36,507 bases of DNA from Caulobacteraceae bacterium (GCA_031291685.1 JARLIP010000228.1:1-36507); one strand, 5' to 3'; shown: positions 1 through 9,633, counted from the stretch's first letter. A program made the numbers and translations. The notes: a model not told the origin generated them from the letters alone.

Positions 1-19
1 CCGTTGCAAACGCCCAGGG

Positions 20-415
20 CTATCTCGCGTCGTATTCGGATTGGGCTTGCCTGACCTGCTCCCAGTTCGCCTTGGCCCAATCGACCAATCCCTGAGTGGG
101 CCGCAGCAGGCTCCTTCCCCGGTCCGTGATCTCGTACTCCACCCGAGGCGGAACCTCCGGAAACACTTCGCGAGTCACTAGCCCGTCCCGTTCGAGAGTC
201 TTCAGGGTCGAAGACAGCATCCGTTGCGAGATCCCGGGAACCGCGCGTTCGAGTTCGGAAAATCGCGCGCGACCGCCGAGAAGGTCGAGCGAAAGGATGA
301 CGAAGATCGTCCACTTGTCGCCGATCTTGGTCAGCAGCTCCCGGACGGCCAGCGGGTCAGAGCTCCTGCAGATCGCCGCAGGGTCCAACGGGCTGACCTT
401 GCTCGGCTTTTTCAT
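20..415 (-). CDS. HxlR-family winged-helix transcriptional regulator
   Basis: 131 aa; IGDKWTIFVILSLLGGRARFSELERAVPGISQRMLSSTLKTLERDGLVTREVFPEVPPRVEYEITDRG is the classic HxlR pattern. Confidence 0.95.
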   Translation of the reverse strand: MKKPSKVSPLDPAAICRSSDPLAVRELLTKIGDKWTIFVILSLDLLGGRARFSELERAVPGISQRMLSSTLKTLERDGLVTREVFPEVPPRVEYEITDRGRSLLRPTQGLVDWAKANWEQVRQAQSEYDAR

Positions 416-416
416 G

Positions 417-434
417 ACTTACCTCGGCGTAAGT
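417..434. promoter_or_regulatory. Inverted repeat ACTTAC-N6-GTAAGT, candidate HxlR operator
   Basis: Perfect 6-bp arms, 6-nt spacer, immediately upstream of the HxlR start codon in the divergent intergenic region. Confidence 0.5.
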
Positions 435-531
435 GACTGATCTGAAAGTGCCTTCTTATGCGAAGAAAGCTTCCAATTTATATGTAGCTCTCCTTTGGTA
501 AGCAACCTTGCGAAGCGCACGGAAGTTCAGA

Positions 532-963
532 ATGCAGAATCCGAAATACGCCGCCTACGATCCCGCCGCCCCTTACTTCAACCTGGTTCGGGGGGCGCTG
601 AGCGGCCTCGTCGATGGCGAGCACTTCTTCGACGTAGTCGCCGACGACGTCATCTACGAGGTCCTCTACGACTTTCCCGGCTGGCCCCGCATCATCCAAG
701 GGCGGACCGGCCTGATGGCCCAGTTCAGGGGCTATGCCGACAACATCGCGCTTCAATCCGCCGATAAGTTGACGACACACAAGGCGGACGGCGGCCGCGT
801 TGTCGTCATCGAATACGAAGTCCACGGGACCATTCTGGCGACCGGCGCGAAATACGACAATCGGTTCTGTTCCATCATTACAATTGAAAACCGCAAGATC
901 TCGCACTGGCGGGACTACATGGACTCCCTCGCGGCCTGGAACGCCTTGACGGCGCGAAACTAG
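532..963 (+). CDS. SnoaL-like / NTF2-like polyketide cyclase-fold protein
   Basis: ORF 508-963; likely start MQNPKYAAYDPAAPYF at 532; small alpha+beta NTF2-like sequence ending FCSIITIENRKISHWRDYMDSLAAWNAL. Confidence 0.8.
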   Translation: MQNPKYAAYDPAAPYFNLVRGALSGLVDGEHFFDVVADDVIYEVLYDFPGWPRIIQGRTGLMAQFRGYADNIALQSADKLTTHKADGGRVVVIEYEVHGTILATGAKYDNRFCSIITIENRKISHWRDYMDSLAAWNALTARN

Positions 964-973
964 AGTGACCGAC

Positions 974-1582
974 ATGAAGAACATCCTGATGATTACGGTG
1001 AGCCCGAGGGGCAAGGATTCGGCCAGTCGAGCGGTCGCCGACACCCTCGCCGCACGGCTCGCCGACCTGCATCCCTCGGCAAGGCTCGTGCGCCGCGACC
1101 TGGCCGCCGAACCCCCGCCCCATCTGGACGAGATCACGCTCAAGGCCATCTCGACAAAGGACCCGGCCGAGGCGGAGCGTCTGAAAACGGCGGCCCGCCA
1201 ATCGGATCAACTGACGGAGGAGCTTCTAGCGGCCGATCTTCTGGTGATCGCGACGCAGATGTGGAATTTCGGCATTCCCTCCGCCCTCAAGGCCTGGATT
1301 GATCTGGTCGTGCGCCCAGGCAGAACCTTCCAATACTCAAATGGCGGCGTCCTCGGCCTGGCGAAGGACAAGCAGGCCATCCTGGTTCTGGCCTCGGGCG
1401 GCGTCTTTACGGAAGGCCCCTGGCGGGCCTGGGACTTTGTCGAGCCCTACCTGCGCCAGATCCTGGGGTTCATCGGCATCGGGGACGTGCGGACCGTTCG
1501 CGTCGAGGGGATGAATATTCCTGAGCTGGCGATCAACGCCGCGTCAAAGGCGAACAAGGCTGTCGAGGCGCTTGTTCTGTAG
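974..1582 (+). CDS. azoR: FMN-dependent NADH-azoreductase
   Basis: ORF 965-1582; start MKNILMITVSPRGKDSASR; PxxWNFGIPSALKAWIDLVVRPGRTFQYSNGGVLGL as in AzoR flavodoxin-fold enzymes. Confidence 0.92.
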   Translation: MKNILMITVSPRGKDSASRAVADTLAARLADLHPSARLVRRDLAAEPPPHLDEITLKAISTKDPAEAERLKTAARQSDQLTEELLAADLLVIATQMWNFGIPSALKAWIDLVVRPGRTFQYSNGGVLGLAKDKQAILVLASGGVFTEGPWRAWDFVEPYLRQILGFIGIGDVRTVRVEGMNIPELAINAASKANKAVEALVL

Positions 1583-1764
1583 CGTCGATCAGCGCCTCAC
1601 CCGTCAGGGACAGGCCGGCGCAACCCTATCGGCCGGGCGAGGTCAGGGTCACACGACCACCGAGGTCGCGCTCGACCGATAAGGTTAAGAGATGACCATC
1701 GACTTGGGAGGGGCGATACGTCCCGCTGCGGAATTGACGCCGAATTTCCTTGAACCCGGGGGCC

Positions 1765-2526
1765 TCAAGGCTCCTGAACCGGCGCGCGGACACAGGTATA
1801 GCCCAAGCGCAAATCCCACCGCCCCGACGCTGCGGCGCTCTCAGGGTCGAAGGTGGCCATGTCACCCGATGTTCGCGGATCATCGAAGTGGCCCGGATGG
1901 GCCTGTGGCGTTCCAAACACCTTGTCGATGACAAAGCCCTCGCCACAACTTCCGTAGAGAACAAATCCACCCGTCAGCATGTAACTGGCATAGGCTCGCC
2001 ACGGCCGCAGCGCCCTGCCTCCACTTCGCACATTAATTATGATTGGATGGTCACCGGCCCGGTAGTTGACCCGCATGCTCACTGTATAGGCGCGGATGAG
2101 CGCGTCAGGTTTCTCGTCCGGATATTGGGGCAACGGCGCCTTTCTCAGACACCTCCCAACCGATGTCACCCTTTCAACATCCTGGAAGGTATCGAGAGAA
2201 TAATATCCCGTCGGCGACAAATCGATGGCGCCGCTGGATCTGACGCGACAGCCTCTAAGAAACTCCAGATCCTTGGACTTAAGTTTTATTTGCATCAACT
2301 GAATAGAGCTTTGCCCGCACTGTGGTCGGTCCAGCTTCAATTCGAACCACTGGCGGAGACCGTCATGGTAGATGAGCCGTCCTTCCAGCGTTCGCACTTG
2401 GGACACGATGGTTGGCCCTGTTGCGTTAAAACGCGGGCATTCCTGCCCGAACGCGCGGTTCCCCACACAGGTTACAAACACGAGCGCCAGCGCATACAGG
2501 CCGACAGAGGCAAGCTTCCGGTGCAT
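1765..2526 (-). CDS. Secreted hypothetical protein (possibly DUF4431-like)
   Basis: ORF 1765-2595; internal ATG at 2526 gives a signal-peptide-like start MHRKLASVGLYALALVFVTCVGNRAFGQ. Confidence 0.6.
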   Translation of the reverse strand: MHRKLASVGLYALALVFVTCVGNRAFGQECPRFNATGPTIVSQVRTLEGRLIYHDGLRQWFELKLDRPQCGQSSIQLMQIKLKSKDLEFLRGCRVRSSGAIDLSPTGYYSLDTFQDVERVTSVGRCLRKAPLPQYPDEKPDALIRAYTVSMRVNYRAGDHPIIINVRSGGRALRPWRAYASYMLTGGFVLYGSCGEGFVIDKVFGTPQAHPGHFDDPRTSGDMATFDPESAAASGRWDLRLGYTCVRAPVQEP

Positions 2527-2717
2527 GGGACGCGCTTCATCCGATGTACTAACGGGCGAACTACACCTCACCCTGGGTCGTCGGGAGGCTCGCACATTTG
2601 GTCACTCCAGCGAAACCCAAGATCAAAGCGAACATCGCCACCCAAGCGCCACACGCGGCCCGCTTGGCGGCGGCCTATGGCCGGCTGATCTGACGCCCGC
2701 CCCGCGTCGGGTCCGCA

Positions 2718-2770
2718 TGACGTAAAAACTTCACCAATCTTCCTGTCGGCGCACCGTCGCCCGCTTGTCA
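2718..2770 (+). promoter_or_regulatory. Candidate ECF (FecI-type) promoter, copy A
   Basis: TGACGTAAAAACTTCAC...CTGTCGG-N15-TTGTCA; closely matches copy B at 11397-11450 (first 17 nt differ at one position; about 30/41 ungapped identities, then shared TTGTCA). Confidence 0.55.
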
Positions 2771-2834
2771 TCGCTTCGAGGGCCAAGGCGGCCTTGTCCA
2801 TTGGACGAGTGCGGTGGCGCCCTGAGGCGAGCCT

Positions 2835-3056
2835 TTGTGTGCGGGTGGTGTCGGGGGGATCCGTGTTGGTTGGGTGGCGAACAGCCTTGGCGCCGCGGCG
2901 GCGGATGTTCGTCATCCGTGTCGTCGAGCCCAACTTGCCGATCAAGGCCCCTATCAGCGCCGGTTCAAGATCGTCGCCCTTGTCTTTCTCAGCCTTCCGC
3001 TCGCCGATGCGATCGGCTGGCTGCTTTTTGCCGGCGTGCGCGAACACGCCCCCTAA
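2835..3056 (+). CDS. Possible small membrane protein
   Basis: 73 aa ORF (GTG start) with hydrophobic segment FKIVALVFLSLPLADAIGWLLFAGV; competing overlapping frames exist. Confidence 0.25.
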   Translation: MCAGGVGGIRVGWVANSLGAAAADVRHPCRRAQLADQGPYQRRFKIVALVFLSLPLADAIGWLLFAGVREHAP

Positions 3057-3081
3057 CTGACCGTCTCCAAAGGCCCCAGAC

Positions 3082-5616
3082 ATGAGCCTCGACCTCAAGA
3101 TCTACAAATCCGCCGGGGTGCCGGTGACCAGCGACGTGCACCGCCGGCTGGACGAGGCCAACCGCGCCCGCGACGCCAAGGACTGGGCGGCGGCGGTGGT
3201 CGGCTATCGTGACGCCTTGAGGCGTGATCCAACGCTGGCGCACATATGGATTCAGCTCGGCCACAGCCACAAGGAAGCCGACCAATACCCCGAGGCCGAG
3301 GTCGCCTACCGGCAAGCGGCCGCTCTTAACGCGGTCGACGCCGAACCTCACCTGCATCTGGGCCACTTGAGAAAGCGTCAGGGCGACGAGGCCGCCGCCT
3401 GCCGCTGCTATCTGCGCGCCCTACGGCTCGCCCCCGGCCATCCTGACGCCCTGGCCGAACTGCACAGCCTGGCCACCCGCGCCACCGACATCCGGCCCGA
3501 GGATCTTCTGGAGATCCTGCGTCCGGTGATGAACGACAGCGATGTCGGGCCAGAGGCCGACATCCTCGAATACACGGCGGACCGGGCTGAGGCCGGTGTG
3601 AAGGACCTGCTCACCACGCTCAAACGCGCCGCCCCCGATCTCGACGCCGTGACCCTCGACCAACTGGCGGCGGCGGGCGCATTGATAGCCGAGATCGGGC
3701 GCAAGGCGGCGGCCGAAGCCGCCAAGGCCGCTCCCGCCACGAACGGGCCGGCCCTGGTGTTCGATGTCTCCGACCTGATTTCCTATTTCCGCAACGCCCG
3801 CCTGCCCACCGGCATCCAGAGGGTGCAGATCGAGACGATCTCCAGCGCGCTGCTGGCCCGGCGCGACCGCGTGGTCAAGATCTGCTGCTTCCTGGAACAT
3901 CGCGACGAATGGTTGGAGATTCCGCCGGCCATCTTCATCGCCCTGTGCCGGCTCAGCCTGTCGGATGGCGATCGCGCCGCGCCGGAGTGGACGATGGCGC
4001 TCAGCCGCCTCTACGTGCTGTTGAACATGGCCGAGGCCATGGTGTTCCCGACCGGCGCCTATCTGATCAACCTCGGCACCTCCTGGTGGCTGCAGAATTA
4101 TTTCCTGTTCGTGCGCCAGGCCAAGGCGAGGTCCGGCATCCGCTACGTGCCCTTCGTCCACGACCTGATCCCGGTGATGGCGGCGGAGTTTTGCACCCGG
4201 GAGCTGACACGGGACTTCATCTCCTGGGCCATCGGCGTCTTCGAACACGCCGACTTCTTTCTGGTCAATTCGCAGTCGACCAAGCGAGATCTGCAGAGGG
4301 TCGCCGCGTTGCTGGGGCATCCCGTCGATGATGAGCGGATCGCTGTGATCCGGCTCGACGCGGATTTCCGCAAGCCCGTAACGGCGCCGGTCACCAAGAA
4401 CGCCCTGGCCGGATGGGGTCTGCGGCACAAGCCGTTCGTGCTGTTCGTCTCAACCGTCGAGGCGCGCAAGAATCACCTGTGCGCGTTCGAGGCCTGGCTG
4501 GACCTCGTCCGCCGACACGGACCGAAGGCGGTTCCGAAGCTCGTTTGCGTCGGCAATCGCGGTTGGCTCAATGACGAGGTCTATGCGCGGCTGGCGTCGA
4601 ACGAGGCCTTACGCGACCAAGTGGTGATGCTGTCGGGCCTGTCCGACGCCGAGTTGGCCCAGCTCTACGAACGCTGCCTGTTCACCGTCTATCCCAGCCG
4701 CTACGAAGGCTGGGGCCTGCCGATCACCGAATCCCTCTGCCACGGCAAGACGCCGTTGGTTTCCGACGCCTCATCCTTGCCCGAGGCTGGCGGCTCCTTC
4801 GCGGTCTATTTCGAATCCGGATCGGCGGCGCGTTTGGCCAACGCGCTGGAGCGGCTGATCTTCGATCGTCTCTATCGCGAGGCCTGCGAACGTAAGATCG
4901 CTCAGAACTTCAAGCCAAGGACCTGGTCAGCCATCGCCGACCAGATCGGCGATCAGGCGGCGGCCTGGGCCGCGCTGCCGAGCGCGGGGCCGCCACGCCC
5001 GCCACAGGCGCAATTGGGCGCCTACCATCCAATCGTGCGCAACTTCGAGACCCGGATTTGGGCTGGCATGCGCGCCGGCGAGGTGTTTCGCGCCGGCGAC
5101 GGCTGGTGGGGGCCGGATGACTGGGGTTGTTGGACCAAGGCCCAGGGCGGTCGACTGGCGATCGGCCTGCCCGACCGGCATGGCCCGCTGCGCGTCTATC
5201 TACGTCTGCACGGTCTGCCGGGGCGCGCCAGCGACTACGAGATCAAGGCGGGCGACCTGCGACTTGGCGGAAACCTGCATCCTGGGCAGTTCAAATGGAT
5301 CCCGCTCGACGTGCCCGCGACCGAGACCCCGGCGCCTGTGCTTGAGATCTGTTTGGAGGGCGGTCAAACAGAGGATCTGGCGGGGCGCACCCAGGGTTTG
5401 GACCCCCGCATCGTCTCCGTCGGCCTGGCGGGCTTCTATCTCTGCGGCGCGGATGACGCGGACGCCCGGGCGGCGTTCCTTGAGGCCGTCGCGCTGGATA
5501 ACCTGGCCGACTTGGCGTTCAATCGTGAACGGGTGGTTTCGAGCGCTTCCGCGGTCGATGTCGAGGCGGATCGGATGCCGGCGCAGCGACGGTTGGTCCG
5601 CGTCGTTCCAGCCTAA
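3082..5616 (+). CDS. TPR-repeat glycosyltransferase (GT4-like)
   Basis: 844 aa; N-terminal TPRs (AHIWIQLGHSHKEADQYPEAEVAYRQAAALNAVDAEPHLHLGHL) then LFVSTVEARKNH...YPSRYEGWGLPITESLCHGKTPLVSDASSLPEAGG. Confidence 0.9.
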   Translation: MSLDLKIYKSAGVPVTSDVHRRLDEANRARDAKDWAAAVVGYRDALRRDPTLAHIWIQLGHSHKEADQYPEAEVAYRQAAALNAVDAEPHLHLGHLRKRQGDEAAACRCYLRALRLAPGHPDALAELHSLATRATDIRPEDLLEILRPVMNDSDVGPEADILEYTADRAEAGVKDLLTTLKRAAPDLDAVTLDQLAAAGALIAEIGRKAAAEAAKAAPATNGPALVFDVSDLISYFRNARLPTGIQRVQIETISSALLARRDRVVKICCFLEHRDEWLEIPPAIFIALCRLSLSDGDRAAPEWTMALSRLYVLLNMAEAMVFPTGAYLINLGTSWWLQNYFLFVRQAKARSGIRYVPFVHDLIPVMAAEFCTRELTRDFISWAIGVFEHADFFLVNSQSTKRDLQRVAALLGHPVDDERIAVIRLDADFRKPVTAPVTKNALAGWGLRHKPFVLFVSTVEARKNHLCAFEAWLDLVRRHGPKAVPKLVCVGNRGWLNDEVYARLASNEALRDQVVMLSGLSDAELAQLYERCLFTVYPSRYEGWGLPITESLCHGKTPLVSDASSLPEAGGSFAVYFESGSAARLANALERLIFDRLYREACERKIAQNFKPRTWSAIADQIGDQAAAWAALPSAGPPRPPQAQLGAYHPIVRNFETRIWAGMRAGEVFRAGDGWWGPDDWGCWTKAQGGRLAIGLPDRHGPLRVYLRLHGLPGRASDYEIKAGDLRLGGNLHPGQFKWIPLDVPATETPAPVLEICLEGGQTEDLAGRTQGLDPRIVSVGLAGFYLCGADDADARAAFLEAVALDNLADLAFNRERVVSSASAVDVEADRMPAQRRLVRVVPA

Positions 5617-5621
5617 GCCCC

Positions 5622-5777
5622 ATGCAGGACGCGAGCGACATCCTGGTGTTGGGGTTCGGTGACATGGCCGTCCCCTCTATCCCGCAAAGCCAGACGCTTG
5701 CGGCGTTGACGCCCTTGGGCGCGCGGAGCGTCCTTGTCTGCTTAACGCGGGCGCCGTCGGCGCATGGGCGGCGATGA
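5622..5777 (+). pseudogene. Short ORF (51 aa), possible gene remnant
   Basis: MQDASDILVLGFGDMAVPSIPQSQTLAALTPLGARSVLVCLTRAPSAHGRR; begins 6 nt after the glycosyltransferase stop, terminates early, followed by ~100 bp without a convincing gene. Confidence 0.25.
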
Positions 5778-5873
5778 GGACGAGACCCTTGCCGTCGATA
5801 CGGCCCGCGCCACGCCATCTCCCACCCGCAAGACGCCCCATTCCCGCGGCGCCCACGATTCCAAGAGTAAACG

Positions 5874-7850
5874 ATGCTGACGCGTGAACAGGTCTTCCAA
5901 GGCTATCAGCTGTTGCTCGGTCGGTTGCCTGAGAATGAAGATGTGATCGCCCACCATCGAACCCACGCCGACATCGGCGCCTTTGTTCAATGTGTCATGG
6001 GCTCCAACGAGTTCCTCCACCCGCCCGCGCGGGAGGCCGAGCCCCCGCTTCATCCGCCGCCACTTGAGGCGCCGGTGCGGCGGCTCACCCAGCTTGGCCC
6101 GCTCTTCCAAGTCCCCGACGACCTGCGCATCGGACCACCGCGCCCCTATCGCGCGCTGCTGATCGGGCAATGCCTGTTCGATATCTGGCGCCCCGTCGTG
6201 CAGACCCTGGCCCCAGAGAGCGTCCTCGACCGGGTGCTCATCAATAATTTCGCCGTGCTTCCGAGCGCACCGCCACGCCCCCTGGCGGAGTATGACTTCC
6301 AGCTGATCCAGGCCCCGCTGCGCGCGGTCCTTCCCGAAGGGGATTATCTGCGCCTGGGCCATGGCGACATCACCGACCATCAGCGACTATTCGACGAGGC
6401 CGTGACGCGCCTGAAGATGCTGCTCGACAATGCACTGGGCTGGAGCGACCGGCTGCCCGCCTTCGTGATGAACTATCTACCGCCGCAGCAGAACCTCCTG
6501 GGCCGACTGCTTCCCCGCTACGATCTGCGCAATCCGGTCTATTTCGTGGAGAAACTGAACGAGGCGATCGCCGATCACCTTAGCCTATATCCCAACAGCT
6601 ACCTCCTGGACGCCAACCAAGTCGCCAGCGGCTTCGGCCGTCGGTTCATGCAGGACGATATCGTCTGCTCCTACAACCACGGCGGCTTGCTCAGCGACTA
6701 CGACTTTCCCTTCGACAACGAGCGGCTGATCGCGACGGCCAGGCTGTCCGAGCACTACGCCGTTGACGTGCACGGCTTCATTGAAACCCTGTGGACCGAG
6801 GCGACCGCCATGTTCGACACCCTGCGGGGGGAGCGGGCGGTCAAGATGATCTGCGTCGATCTCGACGACACGCTTTGGCGCGGCGTACTGGCCGAACGCG
6901 AGGCGGTCGAAAGTCACATCATCGAGGGCTGGCCGCTAGGGGTGATGGAGGCGCTGGCCTATCTGAAGAAGCGCGGCGTCATCCTGGCGGTCGTTAGCAA
7001 GAACGACGAGGCGCTTATTCGGGAGCGCTGGGGCTGGGTGTTCGGGGCGCGGTTTGGACTGGACGACTTCGCCATCCGTAAAATCAACTGGCGACCGAAG
7101 GCCGAGAACATCGCCGAGGCGATGCGCGATGCCAATATCCTGCCGGGCAACGTCATCTTTCTGGACGACAACCCGGCGGAGCGGGCCGCCGTCAAGGCGG
7201 CTCTGCCCGAGGTTCGGGTCATCGAAGCGCCCCACTACTATTGGAAGCGAATTCTTCTGTGGAGCCCCGAGACGCAAGTAGCGACGATCACCGCCGAATC
7301 CGGCCGTCGCACCGAGATGATCCAGGCCCAGATCCAGCGCGAAGAAACCCGGACGCACCTCTCCAAAGAAGCGTTCCTCGCCAGTCTAGACCTGAAGGTT
7401 TCGCTTCATCAAACCGATGATGTCGATGACAGCCGCTTCAGGCGGGCGTTCGAGCTGCTCAACAAGACCAACCAATTCAACACCACGGGCGAACGCTGGA
7501 CCCACCCTGCGGCCGACGCCTATTTCGCGGCCGGCGGCGTCTGGTGGTCGTTCGATGTCGCCGACCGCTTCACCCAGTATGGTCTGGTGGGCGTCGTGGC
7601 GGTGCGGCCCGGCGTCATTGATCAGGTCGTGATGAGTTGCCGGGTTGTCGGCCTGGACGTCGAGACCGCGGTGCTCGCCGCCCTGCAGGCGCGCCTCGGC
7701 CCTCAATCGAGCCTGCGCGCAACCGTTCGCGAGACCGTGGCGAACCGCCTAGCGCGCGATCTTTTCGAACGCTGCGGATGGCGCCGCGACGGTGAGGACT
7801 GGATCAGCGCTCCTGGCCTCGCCGTCCCCTCTCACGTCCTTCTCGATTGA
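5874..7850 (+). CDS. FkbH-like HAD-IIIC family protein
   Basis: 658 aa; MICVDLDDTLWRGVLAE (DxDxT), VVSKNDEALI, VIFLDDNPAERAAVKAALPEV, FELLNKTNQFNTTGERW are FkbH-family hallmarks. Confidence 0.92.
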   Translation: MLTREQVFQGYQLLLGRLPENEDVIAHHRTHADIGAFVQCVMGSNEFLHPPAREAEPPLHPPPLEAPVRRLTQLGPLFQVPDDLRIGPPRPYRALLIGQCLFDIWRPVVQTLAPESVLDRVLINNFAVLPSAPPRPLAEYDFQLIQAPLRAVLPEGDYLRLGHGDITDHQRLFDEAVTRLKMLLDNALGWSDRLPAFVMNYLPPQQNLLGRLLPRYDLRNPVYFVEKLNEAIADHLSLYPNSYLLDANQVASGFGRRFMQDDIVCSYNHGGLLSDYDFPFDNERLIATARLSEHYAVDVHGFIETLWTEATAMFDTLRGERAVKMICVDLDDTLWRGVLAEREAVESHIIEGWPLGVMEALAYLKKRGVILAVVSKNDEALIRERWGWVFGARFGLDDFAIRKINWRPKAENIAEAMRDANILPGNVIFLDDNPAERAAVKAALPEVRVIEAPHYYWKRILLWSPETQVATITAESGRRTEMIQAQIQREETRTHLSKEAFLASLDLKVSLHQTDDVDDSRFRRAFELLNKTNQFNTTGERWTHPAADAYFAAGGVWWSFDVADRFTQYGLVGVVAVRPGVIDQVVMSCRVVGLDVETAVLAALQARLGPQSSLRATVRETVANRLARDLFERCGWRRDGEDWISAPGLAVPSHVLLD

Positions 7851-7948
7851 TCGTTCGCGTCATCGCCCGAGCGGCACGCTCCATCCTTGCTGATCCGCGG
7901 CGGTGACCGTAAAAGCCGCCTGAAGTCCTCGGGCCAAAATGGTGTTGA

Positions 7949-8755
7949 GCGACTTGGATATCGGGGCGGGAAAGTATTTCGAAACGGCCTCTCTCAATTC
8001 GGCGTCATTCGCTTCGCGGGGCCGCGTTCGCCGGAGGACTCGTCGCGGCGAGTCTCGGAATTTGGGATGCCTGGAGCGCCCCCGCCTCAGGGAGCGGCCC
8101 CCTGGTCTCCCGGGATCAGCCCGCCGGGGCCGTCGCCTTCGACATTCCCGCCCAACCCCTGACCTCGGCCATCGAAGCCTACGCCGCGATCACAGGAATC
8201 CAGATTCTCTATGATCGTCCAATCGGCGGCCAGCCCCGATCGCCGGGCGTGCGAGGAACCTTCCAACCGTCGGAGGCGCTTGAACGTCTGCTTGAAGGCA
8301 CAGGTCTCGTGGCGCGCTTCACCGATGCGCGCAATGTCGTCCTCTCGCCCATCGCCCCCGCCTCGCCCGGGATGGACGGCGCCGCAAACCGGCCGCCGCC
8401 CGGCTTGCCGACCATGGTTCTGGACGCCTTGCATGTGGAGGCCCCCCTGGTCGTGGAGTCCACGCCATCGAGCGATCCGAGTTCTCGATTCTATGGAAGC
8501 TTGATCCAAGACGACATCAAACAGGCGTTGGCGAGCAATCCACAAACATCCAAGGGCGACTACAGCGCAGGGCTTGAATTTTGGATCTCCCCCTCGGGAC
8601 AGGTCCAGAGAGCGAGTGTCGTCATATCATCAGGGAACGCCGACCGCGACACGGCCATTCTCACCGTCTTGGCGATGCTGAAATTGCAGGAGCCCCCCCC
8701 GCGCACCCTTCCTCAACCGGTCAAAATCCGCATTCGGTCCCAACCACGCCGGTGA
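7949..8755 (+). CDS. STN-domain protein with TonB_C-like C-terminus; start codon unresolved
   Basis: Frame open from 7949: signal-like RRHSLRGAAFAGGLVAASLGIWDAWSAPA then STN AFDIPAQPLTSAIEAYAAITGIQILYDRPIGGQPRSPGVRGTFQPSEALERLLEGTGLVARF, then FWISPSGQVQRASVVISSGNADRDTAILTVLAML. No ATG/GTG/TTG in frame before 8249. Confidence 0.7.
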   Translation, partial: ATWISGRESISKRPLSIRRHSLRGAAFAGGLVAASLGIWDAWSAPASGSGPLVSRDQPAGAVAFDIPAQPLTSAIEAYAAITGIQILYDRPIGGQPRSPGVRGTFQPSEALERLLEGTGLVARFTDARNVVLSPIAPASPGMDGAANRPPPGLPTMVLDALHVEAPLVVESTPSSDPSSRFYGSLIQDDIKQALASNPQTSKGDYSAGLEFWISPSGQVQRASVVISSGNADRDTAILTVLAMLKLQEPPPRTLPQPVKIRIRSQPRR

Positions 8756-8909
8756 GCCGCGCCATCGCGAAAATCCATCTGGAGCCGCCCCGACACAAAA
8801 CCCTTAGGCGAGCAGCGGGCGCCTTCACACGATAGTCGCATTTCTTATGCTAGCATTTTGCATCCCGCTACGCCCTGGCGTAGATTTATTGCGCGCACGA
8901 CAGTCAGTG

Positions 8910-9602
8910 ATGCCAGTGGCCTCCGTTCTCCAGTATCCAAAGAGCCGGCCGAGTGCGCTCAGCATTTTCGGAGCATTGTTGATACACGCGGGGGCCGGGG
9001 CCGCGCTCCTGGCGCACTCTCCCTTCGCCTCGGACGCCGCGCCAGGCGGCGCTTCAACGTCGGTAGGGATTGTCACCGTCCGATTGGTGCGATCAGAGCC
9101 CCGCGACAAGACATCGCTAGGGACCGCCACGCCCGAGGATAGGACCCCGCGCCCTAATTCAGCGTCCTCCGCCCAATCGAGCCCCGCGCCCTCAGGACAG
9201 AGCGTGGCGCCACTCGCCTCGCCCAGGGGTGGCGCGGGCGCCCCCAGCGCCCTGGCGCGCCAAACAATCGGCGACCACATTGACGTCACCCTTGCTCAGA
9301 ACGCCAATGGAACCATAGGTTCGGACTATCAAAGGCGCCTGCTCGCCCACATCGAGCCGTTCAGACGCTATCCGGCTGACGCCAGACCCGTCGGCGTGGT
9401 GGGCGTTGTTCAAATCGTGTTTGAAATAAATCGCGGCGGCGAGGTTTTGGGGGTTTGGGTCGCGCGCAGTTCCGGGTCGGCGGCCTTGGACGCCGCCGCC
9501 ATGGACACCGTACGCCGTTCCCAACCCGTGCCGCCCATACCCAGCAGCCTGCCGGACCTCTTGACCGTTCAACTTCCAATCGTCTTTAGTGGTCCAGCTT
9601 GA
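8910..9602 (+). CDS. TonB family energy transducer-like protein
   Basis: ORF 8847-9602; internal ATG at 8910; one N-terminal TM, Pro/Ser-rich linker, C-terminal FRRYPADARPVGVVGVVQIVFEINRGGEVLGVWVARSSGSAALDAAAMDTVRRSQPVPPIP. Confidence 0.88.
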   Translation: MPVASVLQYPKSRPSALSIFGALLIHAGAGAALLAHSPFASDAAPGGASTSVGIVTVRLVRSEPRDKTSLGTATPEDRTPRPNSASSAQSSPAPSGQSVAPLASPRGGAGAPSALARQTIGDHIDVTLAQNANGTIGSDYQRRLLAHIEPFRRYPADARPVGVVGVVQIVFEINRGGEVLGVWVARSSGSAALDAAAMDTVRRSQPVPPIPSSLPDLLTVQLPIVFSGPA

Positions 9603-9618
9603 GCATGGCTGCGCTCGT

Positions 9619-9633
9619 CGAAATTGAATTTCG
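9619..9633. promoter_or_regulatory. Palindrome CGAAATT-G-AATTTCG upstream of sigma factor gene
   Basis: Perfect 7-bp arms with 1-nt centre in the gap between the tonB-like gene and the ECF sigma gene. Confidence 0.35.

Noticed and set aside
1750-2688. 312 aa plus-strand ORF opposite the secreted hypothetical protein
   Set aside because: Minus-strand frame has a credible signal peptide and balanced composition; the plus frame does not
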